Source of the DNA: Philonthus cognatus | Taxonomy: Eukaryota > Arthropoda > Insecta > Coleoptera > Staphylinidae | NCBI GenBank assembly: GCA_932526585.2 | Contig: OW052244.1 | Coordinates: 52,605,211 to 52,669,210 of the forward strand | Direction of reading: 5' to 3' | DNA length: 64,000 nucleotides | Part shown: in pieces, positions 54,831 to 64,000 of the stretch | Layout of the letters: each line of letters starts with the position of its first letter | Numbering within the stretch: the stretch's first letter is position 1 | Translations under genes and position numbers: made by a program | Notes under the pieces: model-generated | The model's database searches: none | What the model saw: only the letters and a program-made list of their open reading frames with translations | Told to the model about the DNA's origin: nothing

Positions 54831-55964
54831 AAAGAAAATTTGGAAAATAACCAACGTAAGGTTTGAATTATTTAAGTGCTGTTAATTTTATACAGCGAGC
54901 ATTTCTTTTAATTATATTAGCGTATCCCAAATTGGGCGCAATGAAGATTTAAGAAGTTTATTAATTTAAAGTAAAACATAAGCAGTATATTTTTCATTAA
55001 ATAATAAATAATGCGAATCAGAAAACACTTGGTTAAATTTCACTAATATTTTGTTTCTTTTTATTCTAACTAGTTTCGACTTTGAGTCATACTATACTAC
55101 TTATAATTGACTCAAAGTCGAAACTAGTTAGAGTAAAAAACCAAAATATTAGTGAAATTTAACTAAGTTATTTCTTTTTCAAATCATAGTTAAATATGTT
55201 TCACCATGTAAAAGATGAGAAACTTGTTCAAGATAATAAATAATGCATTAAAAACAAATTTGTCTTGGAATTATTAAATCTTTAAGAAGCAATACATTTT
55301 ATACAATTCAGTTAAACAAAAGTGCAGTAAAAACCCACTTTTTGTAAATGTTACAACGAAGCAATTTTATGAAAAGCAATAAATATTTCCTACTAAAACA
55401 AAAACGATATTTTCCCTTTGTTTTACATATGAGAAAATGTAAAAACGTAGTGAGTTTTCAAAACTTCAAAGCAATATTTATTCAAAAATATATCGTCCTT
55501 TGAACATCATAATTTTTTCGATGTTACAACGAAGCAATTTTCTAAAAAGCAATAACGTTTTTTCGCGTATTAAAAAAGTAATTGTGATGATGAATTTTCG
55601 AAGACGTGAAACGGAAAGCCGCATTTTTAATCCCGAGCCCAATTCGAAGCGAACTGAAGCAACGTTTCGCAAACAACGAAGTTATACAAATACTCTAGTG
55701 TTATTTATTAAAAATAAAAGTAAATAAAAGTATATATAATAATTAGATTGTAAGTGTTTTAGTGAGACTAAACAAGAAAAAAAAAACACTGGATAACTGC
55801 ATTGGAAACTTATATATAAACAATCTGTTTTTAAAGAAATACATCAAATAAAAGGTTTACATATTGTTACGAGATATCAAAAAGACAACAATAAATTATA
55901 CTAATAATAAACTGTATTCATATTAGTATATTAGTATGATACAATTAAAAATCATAAAAATTAA
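54831..55964. other. AT-rich stretch with one foldback
   Basis: No gene is seen. A worn ACAGCGAGCATTTCTTTTAA end near 54893 belongs to the palindrome MITE family. The foldback is listed separately. A 75-codon ORF (55500-55727) has no domain. Confidence 0.4.
55033..55166. repeat. Foldback with partial hammerhead-like arms
   Basis: Arms TTTCACTAATATTTTG.. through CTAACTAGTTTCGACTTTGA mirror each other. Each arm contains GACT-CAA-AGTC, GAAA and the self-complementary ACTAGT, like stem II, GAAA and stem III of the other motifs. A convincing core before stem II is missing in both arms. Confidence 0.6.
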
Positions 55965-56765
55965 TAATCTAAAAAGGTTACAAATACAAAATATTAGACA
56001 AAAACACATGAAATTATAATAATAATTAACCTTATTTATATAAGTAAACAGGTAAATAATACAATTGAAAATTATAAAAAACAATATTTTGAAAAGGTTA
56101 CAAGATATTAGACAACAAAATAATAAATTACATAAGTCAATAAAATAAAATAAAATTGATTGCAAAATATCAGACAAAGAAAATAACAATTATTTATATA
56201 AACCACCTCTTTGAATATATTACAGTTAATATCTAGATTTTTCAAGCTACTTGAATCTTCTATAAAAATTAAAAAGTATCTTCAACAATATACCTGATTT
56301 TTTCTTTGCAAAGTCTCCACTTTATCAATAGTGCGGTGAAATATTTGTTGTTTATTTATTATTAATTAATAATCTAAAAAGGTTACAAATACAAAATATT
56401 AGACAAAAACACATGAAATTATAATAATAATTAACCTTATTTATATAAGTAAACAGGTAAATAATACAATTGAAAATTATAAAAATCAATATTTCGAAAA
56501 GGTTACAAGATATTAGACAACAAAAGAATAAATTACATAAGTCAATAAAATAAAATAAAATTGATTGCAAAATATCAGACAAAGAAAATAACAATTATTT
56601 ATATAAACCACCTCTTTGAATATATTACAGTTAATATCTAGATTTTTCAAGCTACTTGAATCTTCTATAAAAATTAACAAGTATCTTCAACAATATACCT
56701 GATTTTTTCTTTGCAAAGTCTCCACTTTATCAATAGTGCGGTGAAATATTTTTTGTTTATTTATA
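55965..56765. repeat. Tandem duplication, unit about 406 bp
   Basis: Two nearly identical copies begin at AATCTAAAAAGGTTACAAAT (55965 and 56371). They share everything to TCAATAGTGCGGTGAAATAT with only a few differences, so the duplication is recent compared with other repeats here. Matching short minus ORFs in both copies are incidental. Confidence 0.85.
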
Positions 56766-57029
56766 AGTAAGTTAGTGTCATAACTTAAAGAAATGCAAAT
56801 AGCGCCATCTATTGATCTATAAATTACAGATAATGTCTTGATTTGTCAAGGTACTTAAAACTATTGTAAAATTAATAGGCAACTGATTTATTCTTTGAGA
56901 AGTAATGTTTTAACTTTATCAATACTGCTATGTATTTTTTTTTATTTTCTTCCTGATGTTAAACCGTATCAGACGACTTGTCTATGACCAGTGAGCTTTT
57001 GCCGATTTAAGGGAATCAGCGAATTTAGG

Positions 57030-57620
57030 TTAAATTATTAAAATTGGCAATTTCTTGGGAGTATGCTTTCATATATCCATACGCAAAATTCAAAATCGAC
57101 GTGCTTTCCAGAACCTCCACCTTGAGGGCGCATATCTTCTGGATTTGTGGTAGTTTTGCTGAGTGTCATCGGATCTTCCGAAAGAAAATCAAAGTCGACA
57201 CCACACAACGAATTGCATGATGGTATGATGATGGTATAGATTTGTTGTGAACTACTGCTATGTATTTTTTTTATCTTCCTGTTTTTAAAATGTAGTCAAG
57301 TCCTTTAGGACTTATGCCAAGTTGCTATTCTGTCCTTGATTCAGAGGTGTGAATCAAGAATGTTCCAATTTTAAAATTGGTATCTTCTTGGGAGTATGCT
57401 CTAACATATCCCTGCCGCAAAATTCAAAATCGAGGTCCTTTCCAGAACCTCCACTTCGAGAGTGGGTATCATTGGGGTTGGTGGTGGTTCTGCTGGGTGC
57501 CATCGGATCTTCCAAGGAACATCAAAGTCGACACCCACAACGACTGCATGCCGATGATGGTATGATGAGGTGATGATGGGATGATGTGGTGTGGTGCACG
57601 AATCGTTGTGAACTACACAC
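57030..57620. repeat. Diverged direct duplication, unit about 330 bp
   Basis: Blocks near 57040-57260 and 57365-57620 share TTCTTGGGAGTATGCT, GCAAAATTCAAAATCGA, CTTTCCAGAACCTCCAC and CATCGGATCTTCC. It looks like part of a mobile element, but no family could be named. A 74-codon ORF there lacks a known domain. Confidence 0.65.
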
Positions 57621-57699
57621 TACTGCTATGTAATTTTTAGTTGCTTATTTATAAGAATGTTTGAATCATAACTTACTCTCTTTGGATTATATTAGAAAG

Positions 57700-58560
57700 T
57701 ATTATTATTATTGATTCAAGTTGAAATGTTGCTGTACGAAAACAAAACCATGTTAACGTCTGTTATAATAATACTTTCTAATATTATTTAACTTGAAATT
57801 AATAGATAGCGCTATTTACAATTCTGCAAGTTATGATTTAAATAGCCTTATAAATTAGCAACTAAAAATTACACACACTGCAATACTGTTTGAGTCAAAA
57901 CGTTACTGTGCAAAAAAAACAGTTTTTATTTCTCTATTAATAATACGTTTTAATATAATTGATTTACGGAACGACATATGGCACTATGTACATTGCTGCA
58001 AGCTATGATTTAAATAGATTTTTAAATAAGGAATAAAAATTACACCGCAATATTGATATAGTCGAAACGTAACTTAACATAATTTCAACTTCATTTCTAA
58101 TAATACTTCCTAATATATTCAATAGATGGCGCTTTTTGCATTTCTACATGTGATTTAAACAGTCTTATAAAAAAGTAACTAAAAATAACACCGTAATATT
58201 GATTGAAGTCGAACTATTACCGAGCAAAAATAAACAATTTTTACTTCTAATAGTATTTCCCAAAATAATTTATTTAAAGGTAAACAGATGACACTATGTG
58301 CATTTCTGCAAGTTATGATGAGAACAGTCTTATGAATATTACACAACAATATTGATGAAGTCGAACGTTATCTTTTACAGTTTCAACTTCTGTTCTAATA
58401 ATACTTTCAAATATAAGCGATAGATGGCGCTATTTGCATTTCTGCAAGTTATGATTCAATCAGTCCTATAAATAAGCAACTTAAAATACTCCGCAATATT
58501 CATTGAATTTAAAGCGTTACGTTCGCGTTGCAAAGCAAAAATCACTTTTAACTGCTGTTT
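57700..58560. repeat. Degenerate tandem repeats, unit about 150-175 bp
   Basis: Recurring words GATGGCGCTATTTGCATT, CTGCAAGTTATGAT and CAATATTGATT..GTCGAA appear near 57809, 57981, 58131, 58291 and 58427. Copies are strongly diverged. A single related word is also at 56800. Confidence 0.7.
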
Positions 58561-59029
58561 TAGTAATACGAGTATTTTCTTATTATTAAAGCGATTCTGC
58601 GAGGACACAAAAAACCCGCTTGAGAAACTTTCTGATAAATAAAATAAAAACAACACGGCCAGCAACAAACAAGTGGGTTTTCGGATTGTGGGGTGGGGAT
58701 GAAAGCCACTCGTTCGGGAAAAACTTTTTCTCTAAATTGATACGAACACTTTTTCTCACTCTCTCAAGCACAAATAACAAAAATAAAAAAAATATACAAA
58801 ACAACAACGATAATAAGCGTACAGTTTCAGTTTGTTCTCTCTTTCGCACACATGGCCGTGAAACAAAAATGTCAATAGAATAAGTTTTCATTTAATCTAG
58901 GAATGGAAAGATTTATTACAATACAATAATTTTATGAAATCTACGAATTAAACGATTCAAATTATTTCGTTTTTTTTTGTTGTGAATATTCCGACATTCG
59001 TTGCTTTTAGAAAAGTGTAATTTTAAGAA
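58561..59029. other. Non-coding stretch, no gene seen
   Basis: Overlapping ORFs of 70-101 codons on both strands at 58456-58891 contain low-complexity hydrophobic or Lys/Asn-rich stretches only. No domain, repeat or RNA gene is recognised. Confidence 0.35.
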
Positions 59030-59545
59030 CGAGTGTTTCCACTCCCAGATTAAGCATGAAGTAAAATTTCGAGTTTAGAAAAGCCTTAAAATTTGGTTTG
59101 GTCGCTCCGCGAAGCGGGGCGGCCAAACCAAATTTTTAGGCTTTTCTAAACTCGAAATTTTACTTCATGCGCTACGCGTCTAAAACATTCAAATATTGTA
59201 AAATTAATAATATACTGGTAAATCAGTATCAAAAATATACTGCTAAAACAGGTTCATATAGGATTCATACTGTTAAATAAGAAAATACTGATTTAGCAAT
59301 CTGTTTTTTTTTTAATTTCACAATATTTGGTGAAATTGAAAATTTACCGTTAAATCAGTATCAAAGATAAACTTTTCAAACAGAATTACAAATATACCGT
59401 TAAACAAGAATATTTAAGAGAAAAGCCCCGTGAAAATTTGTCTCGGGTCGCTGCGCGACCCTCTACAAATTTTCTACGCGGGGCTTTTCTAAACTCGAAA
59501 TTTTACTTCATGCTTAGTCTGGGAGTGGAAGACACTCATCTTAGG
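59030..59545. repeat. Two palindrome cassettes
   Basis: The first (59030-59190) is complete with a GGTTTGGTCGC core. The second (59420-59540) lacks its left flank and keeps the GGGTCGCTGCGCGACCC core and the GGGAGTGG flank. Between them short words repeat (AAATCAGTATCAAA, AATATACTG). Confidence 0.75.
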
Positions 59546-59734
59546 TTTCAATTTAAATTTAATAAAAAAAAGTTAAACGCTGCTTGCTTATTTATGAAAA
59601 ATGAAAACAATCATTTTATCGGATTTAAACGTTAGACATTTTGATTGAATTGAAAGTTTAGAAATGAATTAAAATGTAAATCCTACAAATTGATCGATTT
59701 ATAAAAAAAGTGTTATAAAATGTAGAAATTCAAT

Positions 59735-59834
59735 GGACTGAGAGAGAAAGAGAAGGATACACAGAAAGAGAGAAGCAGTTGTTCAATTAAAATTAAAATA
59801 AATAAAACAATAGTAAAGATAGATAAAGAGAGAG

Positions 59835-59897
<63 letters not shown>

Positions 59898-60095
59898 AGC
59901 GATTGTGCAGTTAAAATTTAAATTAATTACACAATAGTAAAAAGAGAGAAAAAATAACACACAGAGCAAGAGAATGGATTGAGAAAGGAAGAGAGAGATA
60001 TAGAGAATAGATTGTGCAGTTAAAATTGAAATAAATAAAACAATAGCTGAGAGAGATAAACGTAGTGTGTGTGTGAAAGAGAGAGAGAGAGATGG
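59735..60095. repeat. GA-rich tract with (GA)n microsatellite
   Basis: The core (GA)n array is at 59841-59886, flanked by repeated blocks containing GTGCAGTTAAAATT and ACAATAG. An ORF of Ser-Leu repeats on the minus strand is a by-product. Confidence 0.9.
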
Positions 60096-60359
60096 AAAAA
60101 GTTTTGTAAAGCTAAGCCGCAAAAAAGGAAGTTGCGAATTAATTCGGAATTTAATTAAATTACGGAAAAGTTGTTTAGGGATGCACGTTTGCAATTTTTA
60201 ACGAGATGAAGGGAGAATGAATACAAAAAAAATATATGAGGGGTTGTTAAAAATAACAATTGACACGTGAATTAGGAAATGATGTTTATTCGTTTTAATT
60301 AATATTGATTAATTCTGAAAATCACGTTTATGAAATCAACCGAAGCAGTTTTAATAAGG

Positions 60360-60970
60360 TGAATATTTGTATTCAAATTCATATTTATTCAATTAAGGTA
60401 ATGATCAGACTTATTCACACATTTGTTTTTCACTATTAAATTAAGGTAATGGTCATATTTATTCACATCTTTGTTTAATACGATTAATATTTGTATTAAA
60501 ATTCAAATTTATTCAATTAAGGTAACGGTTAATTTTTTTTCAAAAATTTGTTTTTCTTATTCACTATTCAATTAAGGTAATGATTCTACTTATTCACATC
60601 TTTGTTAAATAAGATTAATATTTAAATTAAAATTCGAATTTATTCAATTAATGTAACGGTTACATTTTTTTCACAAATTTGTTTTTCCTATTCACTATTT
60701 AATTAAGGTAATGGTCATATTTATTTACATCTTTGTTTAATAGGATTAATATTTGTATTTAAATTCAAATTTATTCAATTAAGGTAACGGTTACATTTTT
60801 TTCAAAAATTTGTTTTTCTTATTCACTTTTCAATTAAGGTAATGATTCTACTTATTCACATCTTTGTTAAATAAGATTAATATTTAAATTAAAATTTGAA
60901 TTTATTCAATTAATGTAACAGTTACATTTTTTTCACAAATTTGTTTTTCTTAATCACTTGATTGTTGTTA
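60360..60970. repeat. 131-bp tandem array with alternating monomers
   Basis: Monomers start with ATTAATATTT at 60483, 60614, 60745 and 60876, a constant period of 131. Monomers 1 and 3 share TTTGTATT..AATTCAAATTTATT, while 2 and 4 share TTTAAATTAAAATT.GAATTT, giving a 262-bp higher-order unit. Confidence 0.85.
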
Positions 60971-62046
60971 ATGTATTGTTTCAAGTATGAAGAAGTAACA
61001 ACAAACGTAATTTAATTCCAGTCTCTTTTAGTTTTAGAGACATAAAATGAACGAAATTACCATTAATTACTAAGAAAACAAATTAAAATTAAAATTGCCG
61101 ATAATATGTCAAAATATACAAAATTAACTAACCAAATAATTTTGTGAAATTATCATCTAGGTGAATATTTCTTTATTCAATTAAGGTAATGATTTATTTA
61201 TTCACATTTTCCTACTTACTTGATTGTTTTTGAGGTTTAGTTTTAACAATACAAATTTAACTAGAATTTTTTTTTATTTCAAACTTTAAATTTTTGATAC
61301 TTGAGAATGCAAATGAAAGAAATTTACCAATAAAAGAAAATACGGTTCTGAACCCTAGTCAAACATAAAATCAAAATTGCCGATAATAAGTCCAAAATAT
61401 ACTAAATTAACTTATAACAAATAATTCAATCAAATTACCATCTAGTCAATTAATACAAAAAAATAGAAAATGTTGCATCACGGGTTAAGTGAAAAATTAA
61501 TTCAGCATTATAGCGAGATACATTTTTCTTTCGATAATCAGAAGAAAGTGGAAAAGTAAAATCTAATCAACTTTCTTAAAACGAAATGTACATTTAAGTT
61601 AATATAAGAAATATTAATTTAAATTCCATGCACTATTAAAAAAAATATGTTCAACTAAGTAATAAAGATTTGATAGTAGTAATACAAGTAATTCATCATA
61701 CTAAGGAAACACATTTGTCTTTTGATTATCTTAAAGAAAAGTAAATGTAAATTCTAGTCAACATTTGTAAAATAAAAATCCCATTTAAGTTATAAATATA
61801 GGAAATATGCAAAAATAATAATAATAATTCACACTAATTTCTATTTATCTTGAAACACGAACAAATAATTGTAGTTTTAATTTTCAGAACTAAATAATAT
61901 TATTTTAGAAATCGAGTCGCACATAAAATGTCTATTTTATTTAAATTAGTTAGATATTAATATAAAATAAATATATTTTATAATCGCTAAAGAGGAAAAT
62001 ATTTTTTAAATACTAAAAAATAATAAATTTATTTGATAATCGCTGA
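60971..62046. other. AT-rich stretch, no gene seen
   Basis: A diverged ~310-bp repeat is visible (AAAATTGCCGATAATA and CATCTAG words near 61090 and 61385). Otherwise there are no recognisable features. Confidence 0.4.
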
Positions 62047-62748
62047 AAAGGGAAAGATGAACAAAAGGGTATTTAATTTATGTGAATTAAATAATTTAAA
62101 TTAAAAAAAATCACTTTGTGTATTTCATCAAAGAAATTCCAAAAAATGTAATGCTTATTATTGTAAACAATAAACAGTTGAAGTCAATTGCTATAAATCT
62201 AGTCAATGTATCGAGTCAATAGATTATTATCGAAAAGGTTTCTAATTTATATAAATAAAATAATTTAAATTAAAATTGATTTTGCTTATTTCACCAAAGA
62301 AAATTAACAAAAAATGTACTGTTTATTTTTGTAAAGAATAAACAACTGAAGTCAATTTTTATTCATCTAGTCCCTGGGTCTCCAAACTATCTTCTCTCTT
62401 AGAAAGATGAACAAAAGGGTATTTAATTTATCTGAATTAAATAATTTAAATTAAAAAAAATCACTTTGTGTATTTCATCAAAGAAATTCCAAAAAATGTA
62501 ATGCTTATTTTTGTAAACAATAAACAGTTGAAGTCAATTGCTATAAATCTAGTCAATGTATTGAGTCAATACATTATTATCGATAAGGTTTCTAATTTAT
62601 ATAAATAAAATAATTTAAATTAAAATTAATTTTGCTTATTTCACCAAAGAAAATTAACAAAAAATGTACTGTTTATTTTTGTAAAGAATAAACAATTGAA
62701 GTCAATTTTTATTCATCTAGTCCCTGGGTCTCCAAACTATCTTCTTCG
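62047..62748. repeat. Recent ~350-bp tandem duplication
   Basis: GAACAAAAGGGTATTTAATT recurs about 350 bp apart (62048 and 62408 regions), and the two copies are almost identical through ATTCATCTAGTCCCTGGGTC. The first copy ends inside the left end of the hAT MITE, so the duplication happened after that insertion. Confidence 0.8.
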
Positions 62749-63480
62749 CGGGCCACAAATACAATTCTACATAATAAAGTCGGCCAAGATCCGATTAATT
62801 TTATAAAATTATGAAAAATGTAAGGAACAATTGTTACAATGTTTCAAAATATGACATTTACAAAAAAAATTACAAACAATCGCGGGCCGGATTCATGCAA
62901 GTCGCGGGCCGGATTTGGCCCGCGGGCCGTAGTTTGGAGACCACTGATCTAGTCAATGTATTGAGTCAATAGATAATATAAAATGGATGTATTAAGTCAA
63001 TAGATAATATAAGGAAAAGGTTTTTTATTTATTAGAATAAAATGTTTTAAATTTAAATTGATGTTGCTTGTTTCACCACAAAAAATTAACAAAAAATATA
63101 ATGTTTATTTTTGTAAAAAATAAACAATTAGAGTCAATTTCTATTAATCTAGTCAATGTATCGAGCCAATAAATAATATAAAAAAAGGTGAATAATTTGT
63201 ATGAATAAAATGATTAAAATTAAAAATCATTTAGTTAATTTCACAAAATCTAATGTTTATTTTTGCAAAGAATAAACAATTGAATTCCGTTTCTATAAAT
63301 GTAGTCAATGCGTTAAGTTAATAGATAATATAAAAAATGATAATTAATTTATACGAATAACTCGATTTAAATTCAAATTAAATTTGTTTATTTCCATAAA
63401 AAAATAATGTTTATTTTTCTAAAGAATGAACAATTGAAGTAAATTTCTATAAATTTGATCAATATAAGTCAATAGATAAT
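62150..63480. repeat. Satellite-like array, unit about 155-168 bp
   Basis: Words TGTTTATTTTTGTAAAGAAT, AACAATTGAAGTCAATTTCT and CTAGTCAATGTATTGAGTCA recur near 62154, 62322, 62505, 62672, 63100, 63255 and 63413. The array is interrupted by the hAT MITE. Confidence 0.75.
62723..62946. mobile_element. hAT-type MITE, 224 bp, with 8-bp target duplication
   Basis: The ends CCTGGGTCTCCAAACTA and (rc) CAGTGGTCTCCAAACTA are inverted. Both sides carry the identical 8-mer ATCTAGTC (62715-62722 and 62947-62954), the length made by hAT transposases. The interior has GGGCCGG/GGCCCGCGGGCC blocks but no coding region. Confidence 0.85.
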
Positions 63481-63670
63481 ATCGTGCGATCGTTTAAATT
63501 ATGACTTAGAGTAGGCGGCATTTATTTTTTTGTGCGTTTGCTCAGAATGCTAATTGAATGATGAAATAAATTTGTGGTTATGGTAAACTATATGTTAACA
63601 GTCAGTAGTGCCAATCTAATTTAAAATTCAAAGCTTACTCTGAATCATGTTTGAAAGGATCGCACGGTAT
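63480..63670. mobile_element. Foldback MITE, second copy
   Basis: Ends TATCGTGCGATCGTTT and GGATCGCACGGTAT match the element at 42252-42514; the central part is shorter and more diverged. Confidence 0.75.
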
Positions 63671-64000
63671 CAGGTGTTCAATTAAAAGCCCGATCGAGTT
63701 GGCTATGAAATTTTCAAAACATTGTGAAGTAGTCGTACGTGAATTTGTCAGTCACTTTTCTCAATGTTAATCTAAACCAGTTTTGTAAAAGTTTCTTTAT
63801 TTCGTTCGCTATTTTAATGCCCACTCACATAAAATAAGAAGAAACAACACAACAATTATAAGAACAAGGCAAATTATTGAGATCCCGATTAACGCAATCT
63901 GACATTTATGTCAGGTATGACAAAACGTAAATTAAGCTGGGACTTCTGCGACATTTCTGTTCCATTTTCTTCTATCAAAAAGTAACGCCTTTTCGATCAG
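63671..64000. other. Right edge, no gene seen
   Basis: A possible element end (CAGGTGTTCAATTAAAAGCC) starts near 63671, directly after the MITE, but its partner lies outside the window. Confidence 0.35.

Noticed and set aside
144..59545. CRISPR-like array from recurrent palindromes
   Set aside because: Eukaryotic context, irregular spacing over 60 kb, repeats move as mobile elements with TIRs, no cas genes.
59793..60194. 133-codon Ser/Leu-rich minus ORF, possible signal or membrane protein
   Set aside because: Central part is the (GA)n microsatellite read in reverse; the rest is AT-rich filler.

Overview
The window is AT-rich animal DNA, almost certainly from an insect and possibly a beetle (a guess from repeat style and the Scratch sequence, not shown directly). 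It contains one recognisable host gene. This is a two-exon Scratch-type (Snail superfamily) zinc-finger repressor on the + strand. Exon 1 (CDS 24630-24834) encodes a SNAG-like N-terminus and ends at a consensus donor. Exon 2 (CDS 49910-50964) encodes five zinc fingers. Joining them across a 25 kb intron keeps frame and gives 419 residues.

Nearly everything else is repeats. Upstream (1-24 kb): snap-back palindrome cassettes, long-TIR foldback elements, a decayed mariner-type transposase (6.7-7.9 kb), a Penelope-like fragment with a GIY-YIG nuclease domain (14.0-14.6 kb), a frameshifted LINE inserted into a palindrome MITE (16.3-19.0 kb), and a mariner relic (23.3-23.8 kb). The promoter-proximal block is a GC-rich island at about 24.1-24.83 kb with a TATA box. 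The intron carries a tandem triplication of the exon 1 donor junction, a second LINE fragment, foldbacks, a tRNA-derived SINE, Tc1 and mariner relics and more palindrome cassettes. Downstream of the stop are degenerate ~200-bp and 29-bp tandem repeats (51.2-54.0 kb), a probable 3' UTR or flank, further tandem arrays, and a hAT-type MITE with an intact 8-bp target duplication.

The most notable pattern is a scattered set of small hammerhead-ribozyme-like motifs. At least five have the classical core (CUGANGA ... GAAA ... NUH), with a short stem I and a self-complementary stem III, as described for small hammerheads of Penelope-like elements that act as dimers. One lies just downstream of the Penelope-like ORF. 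Two further foldback families carry the same layout with core UUGAUAA, in which positions 3 and 8 would be changed together from C-G to U-A while stems I and II differ between families. All of this was read by eye; no folding or database search was run.
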